From: Agrococcus sp. KRD186
GTDB lineage: Bacteria; Actinomycetota; Actinomycetes; Actinomycetales; Microbacteriaceae
Assembly (NCBI RefSeq): GCF_017168255.1
Contig: NZ_JABFAP010000001.1
Span: 1,954,366-2,018,365 of the forward strand
Reading direction: 5' to 3'
Length of the DNA: 64,000 nt
The notes under the pieces are model-generated. The model did no database searches. It was not told where the DNA came from and saw nothing but the letters and a program-made list of their open reading frames with translations. Positions 54,594 through 62,975 of this stretch are shown here, in pieces. Numbering within the stretch: the stretch's first letter is position 1; each line of letters opens with the position of its first letter. The translations under genes and the position numbers were made by a program.

Positions 54594-54700
54594 AATCCGC
54601 GGCGGCGGGTGTGCTGCGGGCCGGGCACGGGCCCACCCGTTCTCAGGCACGCGGGGCTAGCGTGTCCCCACAGCAGTCTCGCGAGCAAGGAGAGCCCGAC

Positions 54701-55279
54701 ATGGATCCCAATGCCACCCCGAGCGTCCCCCGTCGCGCCGACGGCAACGGCGACGACGACATGGTCATCGACTACGGTGCCGGAGCCGAGCGCGCTCCGC
54801 ACGACGATGGCGCAGCGGCAGAGCCCGCGCCCGCGCACCGGGCCGACCGGGCCGACCGGGCCGACCGGGCCGACCGGGCCGACCGGGTGAACGATCCCGC
54901 AGTCCCCAGCACCGGATCCGCCGCCGCTTCCCGCAGCGCCGACACCACAGGCACGCGCGAACCCACCCGCGTCGCGCTCGACCCCGCGCTCGACGCGCAC
55001 CAGCGGCAGGGCATCAGCGGCGGCACCTGGATCGCGCTCATCCTCGGCACCGTCATCCTGGTGCTGCTGCTGATCTTCATCCTGCAGAACAACGTGGCGG
55101 CGAGCTTCGCCTACTTCGGCTGGGAGTTCAGCCTGCCGCTGGGCATCGCGATGCTGTTCGCGGCGATCGCCGGCGTGCTGATCACTGCGCTGCTGGGCTC
55201 GGTGCGGCTGTTCAAGCTGAGCCGCCGCGTGCGCCGGCTCGAGAAGGAGCGGTCGGAGATCAAGCGCGCCCTGCGCTGA
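54701..55279 (+). CDS. LapA-like (DUF1049) membrane protein with repeat-containing N-terminus
   Basis: A 192-residue inner-membrane protein. Residues 1-105 are acidic, Ala/Asp-rich and likely disordered, including five Ala-Asp-Arg repeats (about 46-62) encoded by a 9-bp tandem repeat. Two membrane helices follow: 'WIALILGTVILVLLLIFILQNN' (about 111-132) and 'PLGIAMLFAAIAGVLITALLG' (about 146-167). The 'FILQN' and 'FSLPLGIAML' patterns are LapA/DUF1049 hallmarks. A basic coiled C-terminus ends 'RRLEKERSEIKRALR'. LapA homologues help LPS assembly in proteobacteria; the actinobacterial role is unknown. AAGGAGAG precedes the ATG. Confidence 0.8.
   Translation: MDPNATPSVPRRADGNGDDDMVIDYGAGAERAPHDDGAAAEPAPAHRADRADRADRADRADRVNDPAVPSTGSAAASRSADTTGTREPTRVALDPALDAHQRQGISGGTWIALILGTVILVLLLIFILQNNVAASFAYFGWEFSLPLGIAMLFAAIAGVLITALLGSVRLFKLSRRVRRLEKERSEIKRALR
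54838..54888 (+). repeat. 9-bp tandem repeat in the LapA-like gene
   Basis: ACCGGGCCG is repeated about five and a half times, encoding Ala-Asp-Arg. Copies are identical, so the tract is young or kept even. Length change in multiples of nine would keep the frame. Confidence 0.85.
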
Positions 55280-55403
55280 CAGCACCGCTGCGCGCCTGCA
55301 AGCCGATCCGCCCCGTTGACGGCGCCGCGGCGACGCGAGCCAGCCACCACGCCCGCGCGATTGCCCCTGGACGCCGTCGGCGGCCGGTGCTTGGCTGGCC
55401 GAC

Positions 55404-56225
55404 GTGCAGCACGTGACATCAGCAGACGGCACGGCCATCGCCGTGCACCGCAGCGGGCCCTCGGCAGCGAGCCCGGGCCGACCCGTCGTGATCGTGGGCG
55501 GCGCCTTCTCGACGGCGGCCGACGCATCCGCGCTCTCCGACGCGCTCGTCGCGCAGGGCTTCGAGGCGGTCGCCTTCGACCGCCGGGCGCGCGGCGACAG
55601 CGGCGACACGCAACCCTATGCGCCCGAGCGCGAGGCTGAGGATGTCGCGGCGGTCGTCGAGGCGGTCGGTGGCAGCGCGATCCTGCTCGGGCACTCCTCG
55701 GGTGCGATGGTGGCGCTGCTGGCGGCCTCGCACGCGGCGAATCGGCCGGAGGCGGGCACCGCGATCGTGCACCTGTTCCTGTCGGAGCCGCCGATGCGCT
55801 TCGGGCAGGACGAGCCGGCCGCCGACCTGCCCGAGCGGCTGCAGGCACTCGTCGACGAGGGCCGCGGCGGCGATGCGGTGACGACCTTCCAGCTGGAGGG
55901 CGTCGGCCTGCCGCCGCAGATGGTCGAGGGCATCAAGGCCTCGCCGCTGTTCGAGCATCTGACGACGCTCGCGCAATCGACGGTCTACGACGCGACGGTC
56001 GCCGCCGCCACCTCGACGCCGAGCGAGGCGCTGCTCGCGCTGCCGGTGCCGACCACAGTGCTCGTGGGCGTCGAGACCATGCCGGTGCTCGAGCGGGCCG
56101 CGCCGATGCTGGTCGAGCGGATGCCGTCGGCCACCCTCGTGCACGTGCCCGAGTCGAAGAACCACGCGATCGACCCGCCCGCGACGGCGGCGATCATCGC
56201 GGATCGCTGCCCCGCTGTTGCCTGA
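55404..56225 (+). CDS. Alpha/beta hydrolase
   Basis: A 273-residue alpha/beta-fold hydrolase. The strand-turn 'PVVIVGGAFSTAADASALSDALVAQGF' gives the oxyanion region. The nucleophile elbow is 'LLGHSSGAMVAL' (G-x-S-x-G, Ser about 98). The acid lies near 'TTVLVGVETMP' (about 215) and the catalytic His in 'SKNHAIDPPATA' (about 253). The cap is short. The substrate is not predictable. GTG is the only start that keeps the first strand 'TSADGTAIAVHRSG'. It is followed after three bases by the HicB remnant on the other strand. Confidence 0.82.
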   Translation: MQHVTSADGTAIAVHRSGPSAASPGRPVVIVGGAFSTAADASALSDALVAQGFEAVAFDRRARGDSGDTQPYAPEREAEDVAAVVEAVGGSAILLGHSSGAMVALLAASHAANRPEAGTAIVHLFLSEPPMRFGQDEPAADLPERLQALVDEGRGGDAVTTFQLEGVGLPPQMVEGIKASPLFEHLTTLAQSTVYDATVAAATSTPSEALLALPVPTTVLVGVETMPVLERAAPMLVERMPSATLVHVPESKNHAIDPPATAAIIADRCPAVA

Positions 56226-56228
56226 GCG

Positions 56229-56417
56229 CTACACCTCGGCGAGCGTCTGCTCGATGTAGCGGTTCAGGGACACCCTCGACCAGCTCACGCAGCCCTCAAC
56301 CACGCCCGCTTGATCGTCCGCGACCCAGGACAGGCGGGCTCGAGCCTCGCCTGAAGCGAAGTCGGCGCCGACTGCTGCATCGGCTGACGACTTGTGGAGG
56401 ACGAGCCCCGCGCCCAT
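56229..56417 (-). pseudogene. Decayed HicB antitoxin remnant
   Basis: A 62-codon frame whose ends match the HicB at 51019-51348. 'GLVLHKSSADAAVGADFASGEARARLSWVADDQ' corresponds to its 'GLHYGYRTEWSEEDEAFVATAVEFPSLSWVAEE', and 'VSLNRYIEQTLAEV' to 'VSINRLVSQVLAEV'. The middle of the protein, including most of the ribbon-helix-helix strand and the linker (~30 residues), is missing. A hicA partner is not seen next to it on this strand. It may be the relic of an older module, 94 bases from the second hicA-like gene. Confidence 0.55.
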
Positions 56418-56510
56418 GGCGCCTCGGCTACGTTGACCCCTCATGGCCGAGCGCGGAGAGCGACAAGCCCGGCCTAGAAGCACTTGCCAAGAGGGGTCTA
56501 GGTTGCTACG

Positions 56511-56720
56511 TTGAAGCCGCAGAAGACGAGGGATGTACTGAGGCATCTCCGAGCGATCGGTTGGGTGAGACTTCGTGACGGCCGCGGCAGCCACGAGATC
56601 TGGGGCAGACCGGACGGCTCCGTGAAGTTCGCGGTGCCGGTCGGGCATCGCGAGGTGAGTGCCGGGGTGCTGAGTCAGCTGACCGCGACGGGCATTGAGG
56701 TCCCTCGGGAGTGGCGATGA
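56511..56720 (+). CDS. HicA-like toxin (second module)
   Basis: A 69-residue compact HicA/YcfA-type protein. 'VLRHLRAIGWVRLRDGRGSHEIWGRPDGSVKFAVPVGHREVSAGVLSQL' shows the catalytic G-S-H (His about 28), the strand 'KFAVPVGHREVSAGVL' and the C-terminal helix. The start is TTG at 56511, six bases after TAGGTT (56499-56504), which suggests a leaderless message beginning at TTG. The stop overlaps the region before the antitoxin gene. It is smaller than the HicA at 51345 and belongs to a different subgroup. Confidence 0.8.
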   Translation: MKPQKTRDVLRHLRAIGWVRLRDGRGSHEIWGRPDGSVKFAVPVGHREVSAGVLSQLTATGIEVPREWR

Positions 56721-56734
56721 CGGAGGAGACCACG

Positions 56735-57145
56735 ATGACAGCGAAGCGCCGACTCGATGTGGTGGTGCAGCGTGAGGGCCGCTGGTGGGTCTTCACCATC
56801 CCTGCACTCGACACAGGCGGGCAGGCGAAGTCGCTCGCGGAGGTGCCCTTCGAAGCGCAGGACGTGGCGGCGATGTGGCTCGACGTCGAGTTCGACTCGA
56901 TAGAGGTCAGGGTCACGGTCGCCGGACTCGAGGACGAGCGCGGAGCCTGGGCGGCGGCAGAATTGGCCGAGGCTGAGGCGCGCAAGGCGCAGGCACGAGC
57001 CGCGCAGCAGAAGCGCGCCGTGGTCGCCGCGCTGACGAGTGCTCGCGGGCTCTCCGCGGCCGATGCCGGCAGGACGCTCGGCATCAGCACGCAGCGCGTC
57101 TATCAGCTGCTGACGCGCAAGACCACGACGAAGCGAACTCGCTGA
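56735..57145 (+). CDS. HicB-like antitoxin with C-terminal helix-turn-helix (second module)
   Basis: A 136-residue antitoxin. Residues 1-55 are a HicB-like domain: 'DVVVQREGRWWVFTIPALDTGGQAKSLAEVPFEAQDVAAMWL', as in a type where W-x-F-x-I-P is followed by x-G-Q/T-x-A. A coiled Ala/Arg/Lys helix (75-100) leads to a helix-turn-helix 'LSAADAGRTLGISTQRVYQLL' (about 107-127) in place of a ribbon-helix-helix. The ATG at 56735 was chosen for the GGAGGAG just upstream; ATG 56717 overlapping the hicA stop is possible. The pair has the toxin-first order. Confidence 0.75.
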   Translation: MTAKRRLDVVVQREGRWWVFTIPALDTGGQAKSLAEVPFEAQDVAAMWLDVEFDSIEVRVTVAGLEDERGAWAAAELAEAEARKAQARAAQQKRAVVAALTSARGLSAADAGRTLGISTQRVYQLLTRKTTTKRTR

Positions 57146-57154
57146 GGCCGCCGC

Positions 57155-57742
57155 TCACGCAAAGGCGCGCTCGGGCCCACCGCCCGGCGGCCCCTTCAGC
57201 ACCGTCGGCGTGTACTCGAGCAGCTGCAGCCCGCCCTCGAAGGCGCGCGACTGCGTGAGCTCGAGCCGCACATCGGGGTAGCCGTCGAAGATGCGGTCGG
57301 CGCCGGTCGCACCGGTGATCACCGGGAAGATCACGACCCGATAGGTGTCGACCAGGCCGGCCGCGAGCAGGTCGCGGCAGAGCGAGAGGCTGCCGAGCGT
57401 GCGCAACGGAGTATCGCCCTCCTGCTTCATCCGCCGCACGGCCTCCACCGCATCCGTCGACACCAGTGTCGTGTTCGGCCACGCGAGCGGCTCGGTGAGC
57501 GTCGACGAGAACACGATCTTGGGCATGTCGGCGAGCACGTCGGTGCCCGGCTCACCGGACGCCGCGAGCTGCGACATCAGCCGGTAGGTCGTCGCGCCCA
57601 TCAGGATCGGATGATCCTGCTCGGGCGAATCCTCGAGCCACTGCAGGTACTCGGGGCTCTCCATGCCCCACCAGCCCGGCCAGCCCTCGGCCGCGCCATA
57701 GCCGTCGAGCGAGCAGATGAAGTCCACGGTGAGCGGTTGCAT
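57155..57742 (-). CDS. Dihydrofolate reductase-family (RibD C-terminal-like) protein
   Basis: A 195-residue DHFR-like fold protein. 'VDFICSLDGYGAAEGWPGWWGM' (residues 6-27) with the S-L-D-G motif opens the family. 'HPILMGATTYRLMSQ' is the cofactor-side helix with G-x2-T-Y. 'IFPVITGATGADRIFDG' gives the last nucleotide-binding loop. It is typical of the large YyaP/YwjB/RibD-C group of NADPH-dependent reductases of unknown substrate. Ends nine bases after the second HicB gene, convergent. Confidence 0.85.
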   Translation of the reverse strand: MQPLTVDFICSLDGYGAAEGWPGWWGMESPEYLQWLEDSPEQDHPILMGATTYRLMSQLAASGEPGTDVLADMPKIVFSSTLTEPLAWPNTTLVSTDAVEAVRRMKQEGDTPLRTLGSLSLCRDLLAAGLVDTYRVVIFPVITGATGADRIFDGYPDVRLELTQSRAFEGGLQLLEYTPTVLKGPPGGGPERAFA

Positions 57743-57877
57743 CGGTCGTCCTCCCGAGCCACGGCGCGCGAAGGCCGGGTCTCCGTCGGCACGCTACGAC
57801 CACCTCTGCCGCCCGTCAACGCCCCACCTGCGGCCGCCGGATACGATCGAGAGCCCGTCGATCTGGAGGACACCGCC

Positions 57878-59170
57878 GTGCCCGCTGCCCCGCTCACCCA
57901 CGCCGAGGATCTCGCCGACTTCGTCGCCGCCTCGCCCTCGAGCTTCCACGCCGCCGCCGAGGTCGCCCGCCGGCTGCAGGCGGCCGGCTTCGCCGCCCTG
58001 GATGAGACGGATGCCTGGCCCGAGGCCGCGGGCAGGTACCTGGTGGTGCGCGACGGCGCGGTGATCGCCTGGATCGTGCCGCAGGGGGCGACCGCCACCA
58101 CGCCCGTGCGGGTGTTCGGCGCGCACAGCGACTCCCCCGGCTTCAAGCTCAAGCCGCAGCCCACCACCGGCCGGTTCGGCTGGCTGCAGGCGGGCGTGGA
58201 GGTCTACGGCGGCCCGCTGCTGAACTCCTGGCTCGACCGCGAGCTGCGGCTCGCCGGCCGGCTGGTGCTCGACGACGGCACCGAGCTGCTGGCGGCGACG
58301 GGGCCGCTGCTGCGGCTGCCGCAGCTGGCGATCCACCTCGACCGCGAGGCGAACGAGGGGCTGCAGCTCGACCGGCAGGCGCAGACGCAGCCCGTGTGGG
58401 GCCTGGGCGTACCCGCGTCGGCCGACCTGCTGGCCGAGGTGGCCGCATCCGCCACGGTCGAGGGCGCGCCGGTCGATGCCGGCCGCATCCGCGGCTTCGA
58501 CCTGGTGGTCGCCGACGCGGCCCGCGGCGCCGTCTTCGGCAGGGATGACGTCTTCTTCGCGGCGGGCCGGCTCGACGATCTCGCCAGCGTGCACGCCGGC
58601 ACGGTCGCGCTCGCCGCTGCCGCCGAGGGCTTCGACGCCGACCACATCCCGGTGCTCGCCGTGTTCGACCACGAGGAGATCGGCTCGGCGACCCGCTCGG
58701 GCGCGGCCGGCCCGTTCCTCGAGGACGTGCTCGAGCGCATCGGCCTGGCGCTCGGCGCAGACCGCGCAGAGCGGATGCGTGCGCTCGCGTCGTCGTGGTG
58801 CGTCTCGAGCGACGTCGGCCACTCGGTGCACCCGAACTACGCGCACAAGCACGACCCCGTCGTGCAGCCGGTGCTGGGCTCCGGGCCGATCCTGAAGATC
58901 AACGCCAACCAGCGCTATGCGACCGATGGCGCGGGCGCTGCCGCGTGGCACGCGTGGTGCGGGCAGGCGGGGGTGCAGAGCCAGTCGTTCGTCTCGAACA
59001 ACACCGTGCCGTGCGGCTCGACGATCGGCCCGATCACCGCGACCCGGCTGGGCATCCGCACGGTCGACGTCGGCATCCCGATCCTGTCGATGCACTCGGC
59101 GCGCGAGCTCGCCGGCGTCAGCGACCTGTTCGACCTGACGCGCGCCGCGGAGGCGTTCTTCCGCGCCTGA
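57878..59170 (+). CDS. M18 family aminopeptidase
   Basis: A 430-residue aspartyl-aminopeptidase-type (M18) zinc metallopeptidase. 'VFGAHSDSPGFKLKPQPTT' (about residues 80-98) has the first metal-binding His-x-Asp. 'AAGRLDDLASVHAG' (about 228-241) supplies the bridging Asp. 'VFDHEEIGSAT' (about 262-272) has the catalytic Glu pair. 'DVGHSVHPNYAHKHDP' (about 313) holds a conserved Asp/His, and 'ILSMHSARELAGVSD' the final His. Length fits. GTG start with GGAGG upstream; TACGAT at 57842-57847 is a likely -10. It trims N-terminal acidic residues from peptides. Confidence 0.93.
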   Translation: MPAAPLTHAEDLADFVAASPSSFHAAAEVARRLQAAGFAALDETDAWPEAAGRYLVVRDGAVIAWIVPQGATATTPVRVFGAHSDSPGFKLKPQPTTGRFGWLQAGVEVYGGPLLNSWLDRELRLAGRLVLDDGTELLAATGPLLRLPQLAIHLDREANEGLQLDRQAQTQPVWGLGVPASADLLAEVAASATVEGAPVDAGRIRGFDLVVADAARGAVFGRDDVFFAAGRLDDLASVHAGTVALAAAAEGFDADHIPVLAVFDHEEIGSATRSGAAGPFLEDVLERIGLALGADRAERMRALASSWCVSSDVGHSVHPNYAHKHDPVVQPVLGSGPILKINANQRYATDGAGAAAWHAWCGQAGVQSQSFVSNNTVPCGSTIGPITATRLGIRTVDVGIPILSMHSARELAGVSDLFDLTRAAEAFFRA

Positions 59171-59203
59171 CGCCCCGCCGCTGAGGAGCCCTTGGGCGCT
59201 CGC

Positions 59204-59488
59204 TCAGGCGAGCGAGAGGAAGAGCTTCTCGAGCTCGTCGAACCGCTCGCCACCCTCGGGCTCATCCGCGATGCACTCCTTCAGCGCGCCCGCGACCACG
59301 AGGAAGCCAGCACGATCGACGGCCTTCGAGACGGCCGAGAGCTGCTGCACGATGTCGCGGCAGTGCGCCTCATCCTCGACCGCCGAGATGACGGCGGCCA
59401 GCTGGCCGTGGGCGCGACGCAGGCGGTTGACGATCTTGCGCTTCGCCTCGGGGTCGTGCCCGATGGACAGGTCTGCGGTGCTGCTCAT
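59204..59488 (-). CDS. CsoR-family repressor, CstR-like (persulfide-sensor type)
   Basis: A 94-residue all-helical CsoR/RcnR-family repressor. 'KRKIVNRLRRAHGQLAAVISAVE' is the DNA-contacting helix. Copper-sensing CsoR uses Cys36, His61 and Cys65. Here the two cysteines are Cys43 ('AHCRDIVQQL') and Cys72 ('ALKECI'), with the same 29-residue spacing, but the position of the His (25 after the first Cys) is Ala68. Cys/Cys without the His is the signature of CstR, which senses persulfides. Its divergent neighbours are sulfur-detoxifying genes, which fits. GGAGG precedes the ATG. Two operator-like palindromes lie in the shared promoter. Confidence 0.85.
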   Translation of the reverse strand: MSSTADLSIGHDPEAKRKIVNRLRRAHGQLAAVISAVEDEAHCRDIVQQLSAVSKAVDRAGFLVVAGALKECIADEPEGGERFDELEKLFLSLA

Positions 59489-59502
59489 GTGATCCTCCAG
59501 GG

Positions 59503-59554
59503 TTGACACCCACGATACTCCCTGGGGTATAGTTTGGATACCCCGGGGGTATCC
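59503..59554 (+). promoter_or_regulatory. Divergent promoter with two CsoR/CstR-type operators
   Basis: A consensus -35 TTGACA (59503-59508) and a -10 TATAGT (59528-59533), 19 bases apart, face the sulfur operon. ATACTCCC-TGGGGTAT (59515-59530) is an imperfect operator lying between the hexamers. GGATACCCC-G-GGGGTATCC (59536-59554) is a perfect 19-bp palindrome just downstream. Both show the ATACCCC/GGGGTAT form of CsoR-family sites. Binding would block both this operon and the repressor gene. Confidence 0.75.
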
Positions 59555-59581
59555 CGATCCACCCAGCGCCAGGAGGGCGAG

Positions 59582-59767
59582 ATGTGCAGAGCGACGAGCT
59601 GCCGCGTGTGCGGCAAGACCACGTGGGCCGGCTGCGGCCAGCATGTGCAGGAGGTGCGCCGCACCGTGCCGAGCGCGCAGTGGTGCAGCGGCAAGCACTC
59701 GCAGAGCGAGATCGACCAGGCGCGTAGCGCGCGCCCCGGCCTCCTCGCCCGCCTGTTCGGACGCTGA
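59582..59767 (+). CDS. Tiny cysteine-rich protein 1 of the sulfur operon
   Basis: A 61-residue protein with five cysteines, four of them in the first 18 residues: Met-Cys-Arg, 'SCRVCGKTTWAGCGQHVQEV', then 'WCSGKHSQSE' and a basic tail. The C-x2-C-G-K-x-T-W-x-G-C-G-x-H core is shared with the next gene. C-x2-C plus C and His could bind zinc or iron, or carry persulfide sulfur. I know no defined function. AGGAGGG is four bases before the ATG. It is the first gene after the CstR-type operator. Confidence 0.75.
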   Translation: MCRATSCRVCGKTTWAGCGQHVQEVRRTVPSAQWCSGKHSQSEIDQARSARPGLLARLFGR

Positions 59768-59788
59768 GAGTCAAGGAGACAAGACACC

Positions 59789-59902
59789 ATGTGCGCACGC
59801 ATCACCTGTGACCACTGCGGCAAGCCCACCTGGGCAGGCTGCGGCGAGCACGTCGAGGAGGCCCTCGCCGGCGTCCCCGCTGCCGACCGCTGCCGCTGCT
59901 GA
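59789..59902 (+). CDS. Tiny cysteine-rich protein 2 of the sulfur operon
   Basis: A 37-residue protein, a paralogue of the one before. It begins 'MCARITCDHCGKPTWAGCGEH' and ends 'AADRCRC', so there are six Cys and three His-like ligands in 37 residues. AAGGAGA precedes the ATG by about nine bases. It is too short for automated callers, but the C-G-K-x-T-W-A-G-C-G-x-H match with gene 1, the ribosome-binding site and its position in the operon support it. It starts 21 bases after gene 1 stops and 27 bases before the dioxygenase gene. Confidence 0.75.
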   Translation: MCARITCDHCGKPTWAGCGEHVEEALAGVPAADRCRC

Positions 59903-59929
59903 GACCGACCCGGAGAGGAACGACGAATC

Positions 59930-61341
<1,412 letters not shown>

Positions 61342-61345
<4 letters not shown>

Positions 61346-62115
61346 CCGCAGTCGCGATCGCGGCGACGCTCGGGCTGGCGCTCCTCGTGGGCGTCAGCCT
61401 GGGTCTGCTCGGCGGCGGCGGCGCGATCCTGACGGTGCCGATCCTGACCGCCGTCGCCGGTGTCGAGCCGCGCGCGGCGATCGCCTCGTCGCTGCTGATC
61501 GTGGGTGCGACGAGCGCCGTCGGAGTCGTGCGGCACGCCCGCGCCGGACGCGTGCATTGGCGCATCGGTGCGCTGTTCGGGGCCGCGGGCATCCTCGGCG
61601 CCCTCGCCGGCGGGCTGATCGGCGGTCTGTTGCCGGCGACGCTGCTCATGCTGCTGCTCGCGGCCACCATGATCGCGGCCGCGATCGCCATGCTGCGCGG
61701 GCGCCGGGCGGCCGCCGGGAAGCCTGTGGAGCGCATGTCCGCCGCGCGCGTCCTGCTGCTCGGCGCGGCCGTCGGCACGCTGTCGGGACTCGTCGGCGCC
61801 GGGGGCGGCTTCCTGATCGTGCCCGCGCTCATACTGCTCGTCGGCCTTCCCACCGCGGTCGCGGTCGGCACCTCCCTCATGGTGATCGCCATGCAGACGC
61901 TCACCGGCCTCGCCACCCAGCCGGGCCTCGCCGACATCCCGTGGCAGCTCGTGCTGCCGTTCATCGTCATCGCCGTCGCCGGCTCTTTCCTCGGCTCGGC
62001 CCTGACGGGCCGCATCCCCGACCGCGCGCTGCGCATCGCCTTCGCGGTGCTCGTGCTCGTCGTCGCCGTGGCCATCGTCCTGCAGCAGGTCCCGCTGCTC
62101 CTCCCGCCCGCCTGA
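61342..62115 (+). CDS. TauE/SafE family sulfite (or sulfonate) exporter
   Basis: A 257-residue integral membrane protein with eight helices in two homologous halves. 'LGLLGGGGAILTVPILTAVAGVEPRAAIASSLLIVG' (about residues 15-50) and 'SGLVGAGGGFLIVPALILLVGLPTAVAVGTSLMVI' (about 145-180) show the repeated G-G-G-G-x-(I/L)-x-(V/I)-P motif of TauE. It is coupled to the dioxygenase gene by a GTGA overlap, so its likely job is to export sulfite or a related product. Length is normal. Confidence in the family is high; the substrate is inferred from context. Confidence 0.9.
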
Positions 62116-62148
62116 ACCCCCACCGATCGACCACCGACGAGGATCACC

Positions 62149-62235
62149 ATGCTCAAGCACTTCGCCCTCCTGGTTAACGGCGAGTTCGCCGCGGCACTGC
62201 CGAGACTCGACCGCCGCCTCGAGATCCAGCGATGA
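62149..62235 (+). CDS. Possible 28-residue coupling peptide
   Basis: A short frame 'MLKHFALLVNGEFAAALPRL...' of 28 codons has GAGGATC as a ribosome-binding site, and its stop overlaps the next gene's ATG by four bases (ATGA). It may be a small real protein, or the 5' remnant of a longer gene, or a device to couple translation. No homology can be claimed. Confidence 0.35.
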   Translation: MLKHFALLVNGEFAAALPRLDRRLEIQR

Positions 62236-62519
62236 CGCACCGCCCGAGCGACAGCCGTCGCGCGCGCTTCCGCGACGCCTGCGCGGCGGGCGGCGTGGAG
62301 CGGGTCGTGCAGGCGTTGGTCGGGGTGCTGCTCGCCGCGTTCGCGGTCGACAGCTTGGCGCAGCCGCTCGTCGCCATCCTCGCGGGCGCCGGCGCGGCAG
62401 TGCTCATCGTCGGCGCGATCCGCGGCTGGTGCCCGGGCGCCCTGCTCGCGCACCGTGCCGCCGCAGAGCCCAACCGACTCGGCATCCCGGAGGCGCGGGA
62501 TTCGCTGCAGCGGGACTGA
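62232..62519 (+). CDS. DUF2892-like (YgaP-type) small membrane protein
   Basis: A 95-residue protein with a basic N-terminus ('RPSDSRRARFRDACAAGG') and two close hydrophobic helices (about residues 22-45 and 46-64), followed by 'WCPGALLAHRAAAEPNRLG'. The V-x-R-x-x-Q-x-x-x-G-x-L-L opening of helix 1 and the W-C-P after helix 2 are those of DUF2892, the membrane part of the rhodanese YgaP. It is often found with sulfur-transfer genes. As last gene of the sulfur operon it may help export or import sulfur species. Confidence 0.7.
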   Translation: MTHRPSDSRRARFRDACAAGGVERVVQALVGVLLAAFAVDSLAQPLVAILAGAGAAVLIVGAIRGWCPGALLAHRAAAEPNRLGIPEARDSLQRD

Positions 62520-62975
62520 CCGGTGCGGGCCTACCGCGGTCCTTGCCGATCCACCCCAGGTGCGTGTGCGTGAACGCATCGGGCAGCTTCAATCCGTAGC
62601 CCAGCATCCGATCGATCCCGACGTGGAACGCCCACGCGAGAGCGATGAGCGCGAAGCACAGCGACAACGTCGGCGCGACCGAGCCGGTCACCAGCGCGAT
62701 CGCCATGAGCACCGCGGGCCACGCGTAGGTGTGGATGGCGTTGTACGAGGCTGCGCCGACGGCGGTGAGCGCAGATACGCGAGCATCGACAGGTCGAACG
62801 CGAGGAAGGCTGCGAACGGGAACCACCACATGTCGGGGGCGGTGACGAGCACTTCTATCTGGTCGACTTCCCGTGGCTGAACGATCCCCTGTCCAAGCCG
62901 GTTCCCTCGCGCAGGCGATCGTCGAGGCCGCACGCGCGACGCGCCAAGACTCCGACTGACGGCCGACCCCGCGCG
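62520..62975. other. 456-base stretch with gene remnants only
   Basis: No intact gene is seen. The minus strand holds the broken DUF4260 gene. On the plus strand, 62873-62959 is an open 29-codon frame ending 'SLAQAIVEAARATRQDSD' that looks like the C-terminus of a lost protein. No repeats or hairpins of note. Confidence 0.5.
62535..62870 (-). pseudogene. DUF4260 membrane protein remnant, frameshifted
   Basis: Two minus-strand frames together resemble DUF4260. The first gives 'PDMWWFPFAAFLAFDLSMLAYL' (first helix with the D-L-S-M-L-x-Y). The second gives 'AVGAASYNAIHTYAWPAVL', then a helix and 'AHVGIDRMLGYGLKLPDAFTHTHLGWIG' (written here as separate parts of the C-terminal D-R-x-L-G-Y-G-L-K...T-H-L-G signature). 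They are joined only by a frameshift near 62770. The N-terminus is short, without the first ~20 residues, and the stop is lost, so the gene is dead rather than wrongly sequenced. Confidence 0.6.

Noticed and set aside
54564-54890. A frame with Gly-Pro-Thr repeats that looks like a collagen-like protein
   Set aside because: It is another reading of the 9-bp repeat inside the LapA-like gene. The frame ends without any collagen-type context, and the LapA frame has the ribosome-binding site and membrane helices.
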